DNA of 64,000 nt from contig CAZSVM010000002.1 of assembly GCA_964610315.1 (NCBI GenBank), forward strand, positions 56,390 to 120,389. Reading direction: 5' to 3'. Position 1 is the first letter of the stretch. Each line of letters starts with the position of its first letter. The notes beneath the pieces were generated by a model that worked only from the letters and a program-made list of their open reading frames with translations, did not search any database and had not been told where the DNA came from. This document shows, piece after piece, positions 16,509-25,159 of this stretch. The position numbers were made by a program, and so were the translations under genes. This stretch comes from JAQVEM01 sp964610315 (GTDB lineage Bacteria > Actinomycetota > Humimicrobiia > Humimicrobiales > Humimicrobiaceae).

Positions 16509-17615
16509 AGCAGCGGGGTCCTTGTTTATGGCAATAATAATATCCGAGGTCTGCATTCCGGCAAGGTGCTGAATTGCTCCGGATATACCACAGGCAATAT
16601 ATATCTTGGGATTGACCGTCTTTCCGGTCTGTCCCACCTGATGAGGATAGGATATCCACCCCGAGTCTACCGCAGCTCTTGACGCTCCAACCACCCCACC
16701 TAGAAGATCGGCGAGCTCTTTAAGCATCGGAAATTTCTCACTTCCGCCCAGTCCTCTTCCGCCAGATACAATTACATCGTAATCAGTGATGTTTATCTTT
16801 TCATCAAGTTCTCTGTCGACATCAAGCAATTTATATCTGGTTTTGAATCTGGATTCATCGATTTTTATATACTCAATTTTATCTTCATAATCCTGTTTAT
16901 CTTCGGTAATTTTTTTCTCTTCCATAACATGAGGTCTTACCGTAGCCATCTGCGGCCTGGCATTTCTGGTAATGATAGTGGCCAGGATATTGCCTCCAAA
17001 AGTGGGCCTGGTTTGAAGAAGTATTTTCCTCTCATCGTCAATTTCAAGTCCGGTACAATCTGCAGTGAGCCCTGTCTTTAGTATGGCGGCAACCCTGGGA
17101 ATCAGGGTTCTTCCAAACCAGGTAGCTCCTGCCAGAAATATCTCCGGCTTGTATTTGGTTATCAACTGAACCAGAATTTTAGCAAAAATATCATCAAGAT
17201 TATTAGAGAAAACAGGGCTGTCTACTAAATATAATTTGTTCAGGCCGTACTGAAAAGCTTCCACTGCACTTTCTTTAATGCCGCTTCCTACAGCTACTGC
17301 AGAAAGTTTAACCCCAAGTCTGTCAGCTAATTTTCTACCCTCACTTACCAGTTCGAATCCGACATCAGCCATGATATTACCGTTTGCTTCAAGGTATACG
17401 CACACCCCGTTGTAATCGGAAAAATCTTTCTTCTCTTCAGTAAGGCCGGTAATTTCTATGGAATTAAATTTACATGCTTCTATACAGGCTCCGCAGAACA
17501 CGCAGTTTTCATTAATTACTGCCTTTCCGTTAACTATATCTATGGCGTCGTAAAGACATACTTTCCTACAGAGACTGCACCCGTTACAGGTTTTTGGGTT
17601 TACTTTAATTTCCAA
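16410..17615 (-). CDS. etfA: Electron-transfer flavoprotein alpha subunit with N-terminal ferredoxin domain
   Basis: 401 residues, longer than plain EtfA (about 320) because of an N-terminal two-[4Fe-4S] ferredoxin domain with cysteines at 10, 13, 16, 20 and 38, 41, 44, 48. The ETF alpha body follows, with the FAD-binding C-terminal part containing SGGRGLGG and YPHQVGQTGKTVNPKIYIACG. In anaerobes such fused EtfA proteins occur in bifurcating complexes, for example caffeyl-CoA reductase. There NADH electrons are split between an acyl-CoA dehydrogenase and ferredoxin. It is encoded 19 bp after etfB in an acd-etfB-etfA operon. Its last 95 bp are duplicated at 7877, apparently by the neighbouring island. 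Confidence 0.95.
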   Translation of the reverse strand: MEIKVNPKTCNGCSLCRKVCLYDAIDIVNGKAVINENCVFCGACIEACKFNSIEITGLTEEKKDFSDYNGVCVYLEANGNIMADVGFELVSEGRKLADRLGVKLSAVAVGSGIKESAVEAFQYGLNKLYLVDSPVFSNNLDDIFAKILVQLITKYKPEIFLAGATWFGRTLIPRVAAILKTGLTADCTGLEIDDERKILLQTRPTFGGNILATIITRNARPQMATVRPHVMEEKKITEDKQDYEDKIEYIKIDESRFKTRYKLLDVDRELDEKINITDYDVIVSGGRGLGGSEKFPMLKELADLLGGVVGASRAAVDSGWISYPHQVGQTGKTVNPKIYIACGISGAIQHLAGMQTSDIIIAINKDPAAPIFKVANYGIVGDLFEVVPTLIKRLKNGKPMV

Positions 17616-17634
17616 AAAATATCAGCTCCTTTAC

Positions 17635-18438
17635 TCACGCCACATTTAATTCTTTTAATACCTTGTGCAGCTTCTCCACCTGCTCCTCTACGGTTCCTTC
17701 GATCATCATGGTTTCATGCTTTATCTGAGGAGTAAAAATTTTTACCACCTGGGTATAAGAGCCGGAAAGACCCACCTCTTTTTCATCCGCTTCCAGTTTT
17801 TTTACATCCCATATCGGTATAACCGCATTCTTGGCTTTCATCTTTCCCCGAAGTGACGGAACTCTGGGAATATTTATATCCTTTACCACTGACATGGCTG
17901 CCGGAAGATTTATCTCAAAAGTTTCGTATCTATCCTCCATGAGCCTCTTGACCTTCATTTTATTTTTACTAATTTCGGAAATGCTGCTTACATAGCCTAT
18001 GAAAGGTATGTTCATTTTTTGTGCCAGTTCCGGCCCAACCTGGCCGGTATCTCCATCCAGGGTTTGCTTACCCAGTATAATCAGCCTGCAGTCCCCTATC
18101 TTATTTATGGCTCTGACCAGAGTAGTGGCAGTGGCCCAGGTATCTGCACCGGCAAATGCCCTGTCTGAAAGAAGCAGGGTACTGTCCACTCCTACCGATA
18201 TAGCTTCCTTTAATATCTCTGCGGATTGAGGAGGTCCCATGGTAAGAGCGATTACCTCTACATTTCCAGCCTCGAATCTTTCCTTTATCCTTACTGCTTC
18301 CTCCACGGCATAAGAATCGAAAGGATTTATTATATTTTCTATTCCCTCTCTGACCAAAGTATTGGTTTCCGGATCTATTTTAATTTCAGTGGTGCCTGGC
18401 ACCTGTTTTATGCAGACCGCAATCTTTATTTTAATCAT
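17635..18438 (-). CDS. etfB: Electron-transfer flavoprotein beta subunit
   Basis: 267 residues, the usual length. Family features include IAVCIKQVPGTTEIKIDP at the start, NPFDSYAVEEAVRIKE, the nucleotide-binding DGDTGQVGPELA loop and the C-terminal arm that docks on the dehydrogenase. In bifurcating ETFs this subunit holds the second FAD instead of AMP; the DGDTGQV loop fits that type, but I cannot prove bifurcation by eye. It sits between the dehydrogenase and etfA genes and acts with them in the cytoplasm. Confidence 0.94.
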   Translation of the reverse strand: MIKIKIAVCIKQVPGTTEIKIDPETNTLVREGIENIINPFDSYAVEEAVRIKERFEAGNVEVIALTMGPPQSAEILKEAISVGVDSTLLLSDRAFAGADTWATATTLVRAINKIGDCRLIILGKQTLDGDTGQVGPELAQKMNIPFIGYVSSISEISKNKMKVKRLMEDRYETFEINLPAAMSVVKDINIPRVPSLRGKMKAKNAVIPIWDVKKLEADEKEVGLSGSYTQVVKIFTPQIKHETMMIEGTVEEQVEKLHKVLKELNVA

Positions 18439-18579
18439 CCTAACCTATTTAACCTATTTTTAAATACTACCTCTTTTAATTACAGCTCATATACTTATAA
18501 CTACAGCCCAAATAAATAAAAAAATATCTATAGAAAGATTTATATAAGTACGGATTTTATGACCCTGCCTTCAAATCTT

Positions 18580-19731
18580 TTAGAGCACTCCCCTTTTTAT
18601 CATATCCAGGGCAATTACATTTCTCATTATTTGATTGGTTCCCTCATAAATCTGGGTTATTTTCACATCTCTCATCATCTTTTCCAGGGGATACTCCTTC
18701 ATAAACCCATAACCACCCAGTATCTGAACCGCATCAATGGTAACCTTCATGGCCATATCCGATGCGAAAAGCTTGGACATGGAAGAAAGACGGGTAATAT
18801 TTTTTTCACCGCTGTCAATTACCCTTGCCGTATAATATACCAATGCCCTGGCTGCCTCAACACCAGTAGCCATATCGGCAAGCATATGCTGAACAGCCTG
18901 GAAAGAAGATATGGCCGTGCCAAATTGTTTTCTTATCCTGGAATAATTCAGAGCCTCTTCCAGTGCTCCCTGGGCAACTCCCACTGCCTGGGCTCCCACC
19001 GCCGGTCTGGATTGATCAAAGGTTTTCATAGCTATAATAAAACCCATTCCTTCGCGACTCAGTAGATTTTCTGCAGGAACTTTGCAGTCGGTAAATACAA
19101 GCTCCCTGGTAGCCGAAGCCCGTATACCGAGTTTATCCTCTTTCTTTCCAAATTCGAATCCGGGGGTTCCTTTTTCCACAATAATGGCACTTGCTCCCCT
19201 TATTCCCTTGTCAGGGTTGGTCATAGCAAATATGGTGTAAATATCTGCTTCACCGCCATTGGTTATCCACTGCTTGGTTCCATTTAAAATATAATGATCG
19301 CCGTCTCTTTTTGCAGTAGTTTTGATGCCACCGGCATCACTCCCTGCTTCCGCTTCGGTTAACCCAAAAGCGGCCAGTTTGCTGCCGCTTGCCAGCTGGG
19401 GCAGGAATTTCTTTTTTTGGTCATCGTTTCCGGCAATAAGTATGGGTATAAGACCGAGGCCGGATGCCGCAAAAGAAGTGGCTACACTTAAATCGCCCCT
19501 GCTTAACTCCTCGGTAGCCAGGCAAACCTCGAAAATACCGGTACCCATACCTTCATATTCTTCGGGAACAAATAACCGGAAAAGATCACTGCCGGCTATC
19601 TCTTTTATTATCTCCCAGGGAAATATTCCCTTCTCATCCAGTTCCGCTCTTACCGGAACAATTCTTTCTTTTACTATCTGCCGGCAGATATCCACGATCA
19701 TCTGCTGTTCTTCGGTTAAAAGATACCTCAT
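18580..19731 (-). CDS. Acyl-CoA dehydrogenase (butyryl-CoA dehydrogenase-like)
   Basis: 383 residues, standard for short-chain enzymes. FAD-binding stretches FGLTEAEAGSDAGG and ITNGGEADIYTIFA, the arginine loop RKQFGTAISSFQAVQ, and the catalytic glutamate in YEGTNQIMRNVIA near the C terminus are all intact. With the ETF genes downstream it should interconvert enoyl-CoA and acyl-CoA. In an anaerobe the reductive direction, draining electrons from NADH, is more likely. The start has a GGGAG site. A perfect 17-bp palindrome lies about 22 bp upstream. The exact chain length or branched substrate cannot be read from the sequence. Confidence 0.94.
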   Translation of the reverse strand: MRYLLTEEQQMIVDICRQIVKERIVPVRAELDEKGIFPWEIIKEIAGSDLFRLFVPEEYEGMGTGIFEVCLATEELSRGDLSVATSFAASGLGLIPILIAGNDDQKKKFLPQLASGSKLAAFGLTEAEAGSDAGGIKTTAKRDGDHYILNGTKQWITNGGEADIYTIFAMTNPDKGIRGASAIIVEKGTPGFEFGKKEDKLGIRASATRELVFTDCKVPAENLLSREGMGFIIAMKTFDQSRPAVGAQAVGVAQGALEEALNYSRIRKQFGTAISSFQAVQHMLADMATGVEAARALVYYTARVIDSGEKNITRLSSMSKLFASDMAMKVTIDAVQILGGYGFMKEYPLEKMMRDVKITQIYEGTNQIMRNVIALDMIKRGVL

Positions 19732-19752
19732 AAATCTCCCGATTATTAGTAA

Positions 19753-19769
19753 TTTAAAACTGTTTTAAA
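19753..19769. promoter_or_regulatory. Perfect 8-1-8 palindrome in the acd leader
   Basis: TTTAAAACTGTTTTAAA is a perfect inverted repeat around one base, 22 bp before the acyl-CoA dehydrogenase start. A second, shorter inverted repeat (AATAGT-TTC-ACTATT) lies at 19790-19804. Both suit a dimeric repressor controlling the acd-etf operon. Neither matches a binding site I know, such as Rex or FNR. Confidence 0.4.
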
Positions 19770-19907
19770 GAAAGACGGGGGTATAACTCAATAGTTTCAC
19801 TATTTTGAATTAAACCGGTGCCGGGCTAATCCATTGCAATGAAACTTTATATATACTGAAGCGTCTTAACCAGAGAACTTTACAGCTTAATGTTCTAATA
19901 TTCTTTT

Positions 19908-20582
19908 ATGCAAAATTTTAAAAATCTATTTTTCCGGAAAATTATTATGAACAGCAAATTAAATATTGAAAAAGCAGGAATTAGAGAAAGTTACCCCGTT
20001 GGTGGCATTACCTCTAATCTTACCACTAACCTGATATTCTCCCTGATTTTTGCCATTCTTATGGCAATTTCCGCCAACTCATTTATATACTTGCCTTTTA
20101 CCCCCATTCCCATAACCATACAGGTATTAACCGTATTGCTTTCCGGACTCTTTCTGGGCAGCAGGTGGGCTTTTACCAGTCAGGTATTTTATATACTTAT
20201 GGGCCTTATGGGTCTCCCTGTTTTCAGCGGATTTAAAAATGGTATAACTGCCCTGCCCGGACCTACTGGTGGGTATATAATTGGATTTATGGCCGCTGCT
20301 TTTACCACCGGATATATATATGAAAATTCGGTAAAAAAAACTACCAATTCCTTAAGTAAATTATTTATCTGCCTTGTTTCCTGCATTACCGGTGTAATAC
20401 TTATCCATCTTTTTGGATTTATTCACCTGTTCAGTTATTTTTATAGTATATCCGGCACCTATTCGATTTCGGCTGCACTTATTAAAACCTGGGAACTGGG
20501 TACCCGGCCATTTCTGATAATAGATTTATTAAAAATAATTGCTGCAGCAATTATTGTAAATTTAAACAAAATCAAAAAATGA
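19908..20582 (+). CDS. bioY: Biotin transporter substrate-binding subunit BioY
   Basis: 224 residues from the first ATG; the ATG at 19947 (211 residues) is closer to the usual length and neither has a good ribosome site. Six hydrophobic segments and the BioY pattern are visible: FTPIPITIQVLTVLLSG, LGSRWAF, the YILMGLMGLPVFSGF loop, GPTGGYIIGFMAAAF, and the C-terminal ELGTRPFLIIDLLKIIAAA. It is the S component of an energy-coupling-factor transporter that imports biotin; the ATPase and T components are not in this window. The next gene, which has a biotin domain, overlaps its end by 4 bp, so import and use of biotin are coupled. Confidence 0.93.
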   Translation: MQNFKNLFFRKIIMNSKLNIEKAGIRESYPVGGITSNLTTNLIFSLIFAILMAISANSFIYLPFTPIPITIQVLTVLLSGLFLGSRWAFTSQVFYILMGLMGLPVFSGFKNGITALPGPTGGYIIGFMAAAFTTGYIYENSVKKTTNSLSKLFICLVSCITGVILIHLFGFIHLFSYFYSISGTYSISAALIKTWELGTRPFLIIDLLKIIAAAIIVNLNKIKK

Positions 20583-22426
20583 GAAAAATAAAAATAAATG
20601 ACATTACCTTAAGAGAAATATTTCAAAACACAGACATACAGCAGATAAACATCGAGACATTCGATATGATTTTGAATCATTTCAATGATATAAAATATGA
20701 CAGCCTGGAAATGTTAGGGGGTTCGAGTTTTGAAAAAATTCTGGAAAGTAATTTTAATCTGACCCCTCTGGGGCTGGCATCTTACATTAAAAATAAAGTT
20801 CCTTCTGTTCCGCTTCAGATACTGATGGGGGCAAGGAACCTGGGCGGGCTTGAAGTTTACTCGGATGATATTATTAAAAGATTTGTAAGGCAGTGTATAA
20901 AAAACGGTATCAGTATTTTTAGAGTATACGACTCCTTAAACGACCTGAATAATCTTAAATATACCATATCCACAGTAGTAGAAAATGGAGCCTCCTGTCA
21001 AGGCACTATTATATACGATAATTTTCAGGATATAAGTTTTTATATAAAAACGGCAAAAGATCTGGAAAAATACGGCTGCAGCAGTATATGTATAAAAGAT
21101 GTGGAATCAACCATAATTCCCAAAAAAGCAGGGGAACTTTTTGCCAGCCTGAGCAGTGAGGTCGATATTCCCAAATTTTTCAGCGCATCGAATTTAAGGG
21201 GCCTTCAAATACTGAATTATTTTGAAGCCTGCCGGAACGGCTGTCAGGGTATAGATTTGAGTTTTTCCCCATCATCCTACAGTGATTATAATCATACCGT
21301 ATTCTCCTATATCTCCAGTCTTAAGGATACGGATATTTCTCATAATCTGGACTACTCAAAATTAATTCAGTTAAGCGATATCATAAAAAGATATATCTAT
21401 CCATTTATAAAACAGGATTTATTTTCTTCCAATTTCATTCTCAGCAATAAAAATCTTCTTCCAAAATGGCTTATTTCAAGTATCAATCGTCAGCTGGCCG
21501 AAATCGGCGAAACGGAAGCCATTGATTCCGTTCTGGAAGAAGTTTTCAAAATAAAAAAGGAGATAGGCAGCCCTACACTGGCCACTCCCATAGGCCAGAT
21601 TATAGGGAGTCAGGCCATACTTAATGCGGTTATCTCCGATTCCAGATGGGATATATTGTGTGATGAGATAAAGAAGCTAATATGGGGATATTTTGGAAAA
21701 CTTCCCGGAAAAGTGGACAAAAAAATTATTGAAAAATTAGAAAGTACCTCGACCGAAGACCAGGTTAAAGCCAGTATGGAAGTTGAGGACATTTACCAGC
21801 AATGTAAAAACGAGCTGATAAACTTTTCGGATAAGGAAGAAGATATACTAAATTACTGTTTTTATCCCGAAAAAACCAGAAAATTCCTTGAGAAAAAAAA
21901 GGCGGGTTTAAAAAAATCCGGAGCAGTAAAAGATTCCGAACTGGTTATAGAAAATCTTACTTTCAAAGGAAGCAAAACCGGCGCCATTGCAAAATTGGAG
22001 AATCTTGATATTAAAAAGCTGAGAGAAATAACCAATCTGGTTGAAAACAGCAATGTAGAGGAAATTAAACTGGAAGTAGAAGGAGTTAAAATTTCCATAA
22101 ACAATCCCAAATACAAACCGGCAGAACAAAGTACTATAAAGGAAAAGACACCCGAACCCCAGGAAAAAAAATCCGAAGATTTAATTGAAATCAAATCTCC
22201 CATTGTAGGTATATTTTATTCTTCTTCCGGCCCGGACAGCCCTCCATTCGTAAATACCGGTGATAAAGTCAAAAAAGGAGACACTCTGTGCATAATAGAA
22301 GCTATGAAACTTATGAATAAAATTAATTCGGAATATGACGGCAAGATAACGGATATACTTGTATCCAATGAAGAAGCTGTGGAATTCGATCAGACATTAA
22401 TGGTTATAAAAAAAGACCGGGAATAA
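20579..22426 (+). CDS. Degenerate pyruvate-carboxylase-type carboxyltransferase domain fused to full-length AccB
   Basis: 615 residues. Residues 1 to about 450 follow the PycB/OadA carboxyltransferase family: DITLRE (8-13), RVYDSLNDL (115-123), CIKD with the normally carbamylated lysine at K173, and TPIGQIIGSQA (336-346). The metal-binding HxH pair is replaced by S202 and S204 (FFSASNLRG), and the family's HxxPGGM segment reads NLLPKWL. The metal centre is therefore incomplete and decarboxylation or carboxyl transfer to pyruvate is doubtful. Residues from about 476 are a complete AccB: the N-terminal helix and strand (DIKKLREITNLVENSNVEEI), a Pro/Glu linker, then the biotinyl domain with AccB's thumb (FYSSSGPDSPPFV) and biotin-lysine K577 in EAMKLM. 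accC follows 4 bp later. The likely role is biotin carrier for AccC and AccD/AccA. Confidence 0.85.
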   Translation: MRKIKINDITLREIFQNTDIQQINIETFDMILNHFNDIKYDSLEMLGGSSFEKILESNFNLTPLGLASYIKNKVPSVPLQILMGARNLGGLEVYSDDIIKRFVRQCIKNGISIFRVYDSLNDLNNLKYTISTVVENGASCQGTIIYDNFQDISFYIKTAKDLEKYGCSSICIKDVESTIIPKKAGELFASLSSEVDIPKFFSASNLRGLQILNYFEACRNGCQGIDLSFSPSSYSDYNHTVFSYISSLKDTDISHNLDYSKLIQLSDIIKRYIYPFIKQDLFSSNFILSNKNLLPKWLISSINRQLAEIGETEAIDSVLEEVFKIKKEIGSPTLATPIGQIIGSQAILNAVISDSRWDILCDEIKKLIWGYFGKLPGKVDKKIIEKLESTSTEDQVKASMEVEDIYQQCKNELINFSDKEEDILNYCFYPEKTRKFLEKKKAGLKKSGAVKDSELVIENLTFKGSKTGAIAKLENLDIKKLREITNLVENSNVEEIKLEVEGVKISINNPKYKPAEQSTIKEKTPEPQEKKSEDLIEIKSPIVGIFYSSSGPDSPPFVNTGDKVKKGDTLCIIEAMKLMNKINSEYDGKITDILVSNEEAVEFDQTLMVIKKDRE

Positions 22427-22430
22427 TCTT

Positions 22431-23774
22431 ATGTTTAAAAGAATACTTATAGCAAACAGAGGAGAGATCGCAGTAAGAATAATAAGAGCCTGCAGGGAGC
22501 TGGGTATCGAAAGTGTTTCGGTATATTCAACCGCAGATAAAGATTCCATTCATACCAGACTTTCGGATAAAAGTATCTGTATCGGACCCCCTCCTCCCAC
22601 AAAAAGCTACCTCAATATAGACAATATTATTTCCGCCGCCCAGATAACCGGATGTGATGCCATTCATCCCGGTTACGGATTTCTGGCGGAGAATCCTAAA
22701 TTCGTAGATGCCTGCCAGCAAAACAGCCTGGTCTTTATAGGACCTCCAGCCGAAGCCATCTCTCTGGCAGGAAATAAATCGAAAGCTATAGAAGTAATGC
22801 AGCAAAATAAAATACCGGTCATACCCGGTTCGTCGGGTAATGTAGGAAACATAAAGAAAGCCTTAAAATTAGGAAAACGTCTGGGCTACCCTGTTATCAT
22901 AAAGGCATCCTTCGGCGGCGGCGGAAAAGGGATGAGAATCTGCAGTAATAAAAAAGATCTGGTAACCTATTTTCCTCTGGCAAAATCAGAGTCCCAATCT
23001 TCCTTCGGAAACGGTGAAGTCTATATAGAGAAATATATTCCAAAACCAAGGCATATTGAATTTCAGATCATCGCAGATAATTACGGCAATACCGTATGCG
23101 TGGGAGAAAGGGAATGTTCCATTCAGAGAAGGCATCAGAAACTTATCGAGGAAGCTCCCGCAGTTAATTTGCCTCTAAAAACCAGCAGACTGATACGTGA
23201 ATTTGCGGTAAGGGCAGCCAGGGCCATAAATTATAAAAATCTTGGAACTATAGAATTCCTGCTGGATGGACCGGAAAATTTTTATTTTATTGAAATAAAT
23301 ACCCGGATTCAGGTGGAGCATCCGGTAACAGAAATAGTAACCGGAATCGATCTGGTAAAAGAACAGATAAAGATAGCCTCCGGTCAAAAAACCAACCAGT
23401 TAAACGAAAATTATAATCCCCGGGGCCATTCCATAGAATTCAGAATTAACGCCGAAGATCCCGATAATGATTTTAGGCCCTGTCCCGGAAGGATAACCGA
23501 TATTTTTTTCCCGGGGGGACCGGGCATAAGAGTAGACACTTTCGTACACCCCGGCTGCGAAATTTCTCCCTTTTATGATTCCCTGATAGCAAAACTGGTA
23601 GTATGGGACAGCAGTCGGGAAGAAGCAATTTTAAAATCACAGCGGGCTCTGGACGAATTTAAAATAGAGGGAATTAAAACCACCATACCCTTTTATAAAA
23701 AGATCATACAGAGCAAAAACTTCCTGGCTGGCAATATCCATACTCACTTTATTGAAGAAGAAATGGGTCATTAA
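22431..23774 (+). CDS. accC: Biotin carboxylase
   Basis: 447 residues, full length. It uses ATP and bicarbonate to carboxylate the biotin of a carrier protein. Intact features are the N-terminal ANRGEIAVRIIRA, HPGYGFLAEN, the ATP-grasp glycine loop ASFGGGGKGMR, ERECSIQRRHQK with EEAPA, and the catalytic EINTRIQVEHPVTE. It begins 4 bp after the AccB fusion gene, which must be its partner, and could serve AccD/AccA of the fab operon. A separate pyruvate carboxylase function through the fused domain is less likely because that domain has lost metal ligands. The last 4 bp overlap the opposing nuclease gene. Confidence 0.96.
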   Translation: MFKRILIANRGEIAVRIIRACRELGIESVSVYSTADKDSIHTRLSDKSICIGPPPPTKSYLNIDNIISAAQITGCDAIHPGYGFLAENPKFVDACQQNSLVFIGPPAEAISLAGNKSKAIEVMQQNKIPVIPGSSGNVGNIKKALKLGKRLGYPVIIKASFGGGGKGMRICSNKKDLVTYFPLAKSESQSSFGNGEVYIEKYIPKPRHIEFQIIADNYGNTVCVGERECSIQRRHQKLIEEAPAVNLPLKTSRLIREFAVRAARAINYKNLGTIEFLLDGPENFYFIEINTRIQVEHPVTEIVTGIDLVKEQIKIASGQKTNQLNENYNPRGHSIEFRINAEDPDNDFRPCPGRITDIFFPGGPGIRVDTFVHPGCEISPFYDSLIAKLVVWDSSREEAILKSQRALDEFKIEGIKTTIPFYKKIIQSKNFLAGNIHTHFIEEEMGH

Positions 23775-24616
23775 TAATTATAAATTTCCATAAGCAGGCC
23801 TTCCCTGTCCCTAAGATAAAGAGTGTCATGATCATTGTTCCATATCGGTCCGGAACTGTCCCAGTAAAATTTGCCTTCCTTATCCTGGCCCTTTCCGGTA
23901 AAAAGATAAATAGCGGCACCCGGTCCAAAAGAATACCTTCCGAATTTATAGATATTGGTACCACTATCCTTGATGGTCCAGCCGTAAGTATTAACCGAGC
24001 TAGTTCCCGTATTTTTTATTATTACATATTCATCATTCAAATTAGTGTTGTCATTTCCCAGGGCATCGTAATTAATCTCGACTTTTACCTTATTTATTTC
24101 TGATATCTGCCACAAGCCCAGGTTATTTCCCCTGGCATAACGCTCTGCTTCCAGAAATTTTTCGGTATATTTTATATCGGGCGGGTAGGTGTACGCATTA
24201 GCAAATCCCCTCTTTACCATCTCCAGATTTATAAATAGATTGTTTACATATACGTATCTTAAAAGCCTGCCATATTTGTCCGTCTCGGATATATCTTTTT
24301 CCAGAATTACTTCCCTGCCCAAAACCATTGTCTGCAAAGCTTCCCTGGCTTCTTCGAAAAAATACATTCCATATTCGGGAGTATTAATTCCAACCAGCCT
24401 TACCCTGCTATTATTGGTAAGAATCAGAGTATCTCCATCTACCACTTCTTTTACCACATAAACATTACCGCGGTTATCCCTGCTGATTTCGCTGCTGCTG
24501 CCGATATTTTCACCACTGTTACCTGCAGTATTATAATCATAAAAAAGGCCGCAGCCCATAAGGAAACCGGCAAGAATTATTATAAGAAATGAAAATAATT
24601 TAATCCGGATGGCCAT
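23771..24616 (-). CDS. Lipoprotein thermonuclease with lamin-tail domain
   Basis: 281 residues. A lipobox (LMGC, cysteine 22) makes it an outer-face lipoprotein. After a short linker comes a staphylococcal-nuclease domain (about 50-165) with VVDGDTLIL, the catalytic RLVGINTPE (Arg and Glu) and DKYGRLLRYV (second Arg). The C-terminal part (about 172-280), with NDEYVIIKNTG, GWTIKD and FGPGAAIYLFTG, is a lamin-tail (LTD) beta-sandwich. It probably degrades environmental DNA or RNA for nutrients, with LTD helping in binding. It is convergent with accC (4-bp overlap) and may be the last gene of the rlmB-yacP transcript, 6 bp after yacP. Confidence 0.88.
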   Translation of the reverse strand: MAIRIKLFSFLIIILAGFLMGCGLFYDYNTAGNSGENIGSSSEISRDNRGNVYVVKEVVDGDTLILTNNSRVRLVGINTPEYGMYFFEEAREALQTMVLGREVILEKDISETDKYGRLLRYVYVNNLFINLEMVKRGFANAYTYPPDIKYTEKFLEAERYARGNNLGLWQISEINKVKVEINYDALGNDNTNLNDEYVIIKNTGTSSVNTYGWTIKDSGTNIYKFGRYSFGPGAAIYLFTGKGQDKEGKFYWDSSGPIWNNDHDTLYLRDREGLLMEIYNY

Positions 24617-24622
24617 TTGTCA

Positions 24623-25159
24623 TTACTTCTTACGTAGTTCCGAAAGTTTTTTTCTGGCACCGCTGCTTAGTCTCTTTTCCAGGGAACGAAACTGTCTATT
24701 GGAGTCTTTCCTGGAATCACTAATGTCTTCTCTTGTTTTTCTTTTAAAATCTCTGAGTTCCAGATTAAATTCCCTGCTGGATTTTCGGTAAACGTTTTTT
24801 CTGAAAACCACTTTCTGCTGCAGATAATCGGATGTAACCACAAAAATCCTTCTATATCCCGTTTCCATACCAGCCAATTCTTCGATAATGTCGTCAGCAG
24901 ACTCATTCCTTCTGGAATGAATGACTCTTACGCCGTCCACAATCCGGCTCTCCCTCTCCAGGTTATTACTGTTTCTGGCATCGAAAACAACCATTATATC
25001 GCAGTTTTTCTGGTTTTTATACCAGATGAGATCTGCTATCAATTTTTCCTTTAAATATTCTATTTTTTCTATGCTTAATTTACCGGCTTTGAAAAAATTA
25101 AATATGAAATTGTGTCCGTCCACTATTATTAAATTTTCAGTATCAGCCTGCTTTTTCAA
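24623..25159 (-). CDS. NYN-domain ribonuclease YacP/Rae1-like
   Basis: The NYN domain is clear: LIIVDGHNFIFN with the first acidic residue, VVFDARN, ADDIIEELA and VVTSDYLQQ give the four acidic positions expected of a PIN-like metal nuclease. A basic, Arg/Lys-rich C-terminal tail follows. The B. subtilis homologue Rae1 cuts mRNA in the ribosome A site. The frame is open to an ATG at 25207 inside rlmB, but the TTG at 25159 has an AGGA site and starts just before the family core, giving 178 residues. It overlaps rlmB by 17 bp, the same neighbourhood as in Bacillota. Confidence 0.85.
   Translation of the reverse strand: MKKQADTENLIIVDGHNFIFNFFKAGKLSIEKIEYLKEKLIADLIWYKNQKNCDIMVVFDARNSNNLERESRIVDGVRVIHSRRNESADDIIEELAGMETGYRRIFVVTSDYLQQKVVFRKNVYRKSSREFNLELRDFKRKTREDISDSRKDSNRQFRSLEKRLSSGARKKLSELRKK

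Noticed and set aside
19908..20582. BirA-type operator before bioY
   Set aside because: The ligase in this window has no DNA-binding domain and no long TTGTTAAC-like palindrome is present upstream of bioY.
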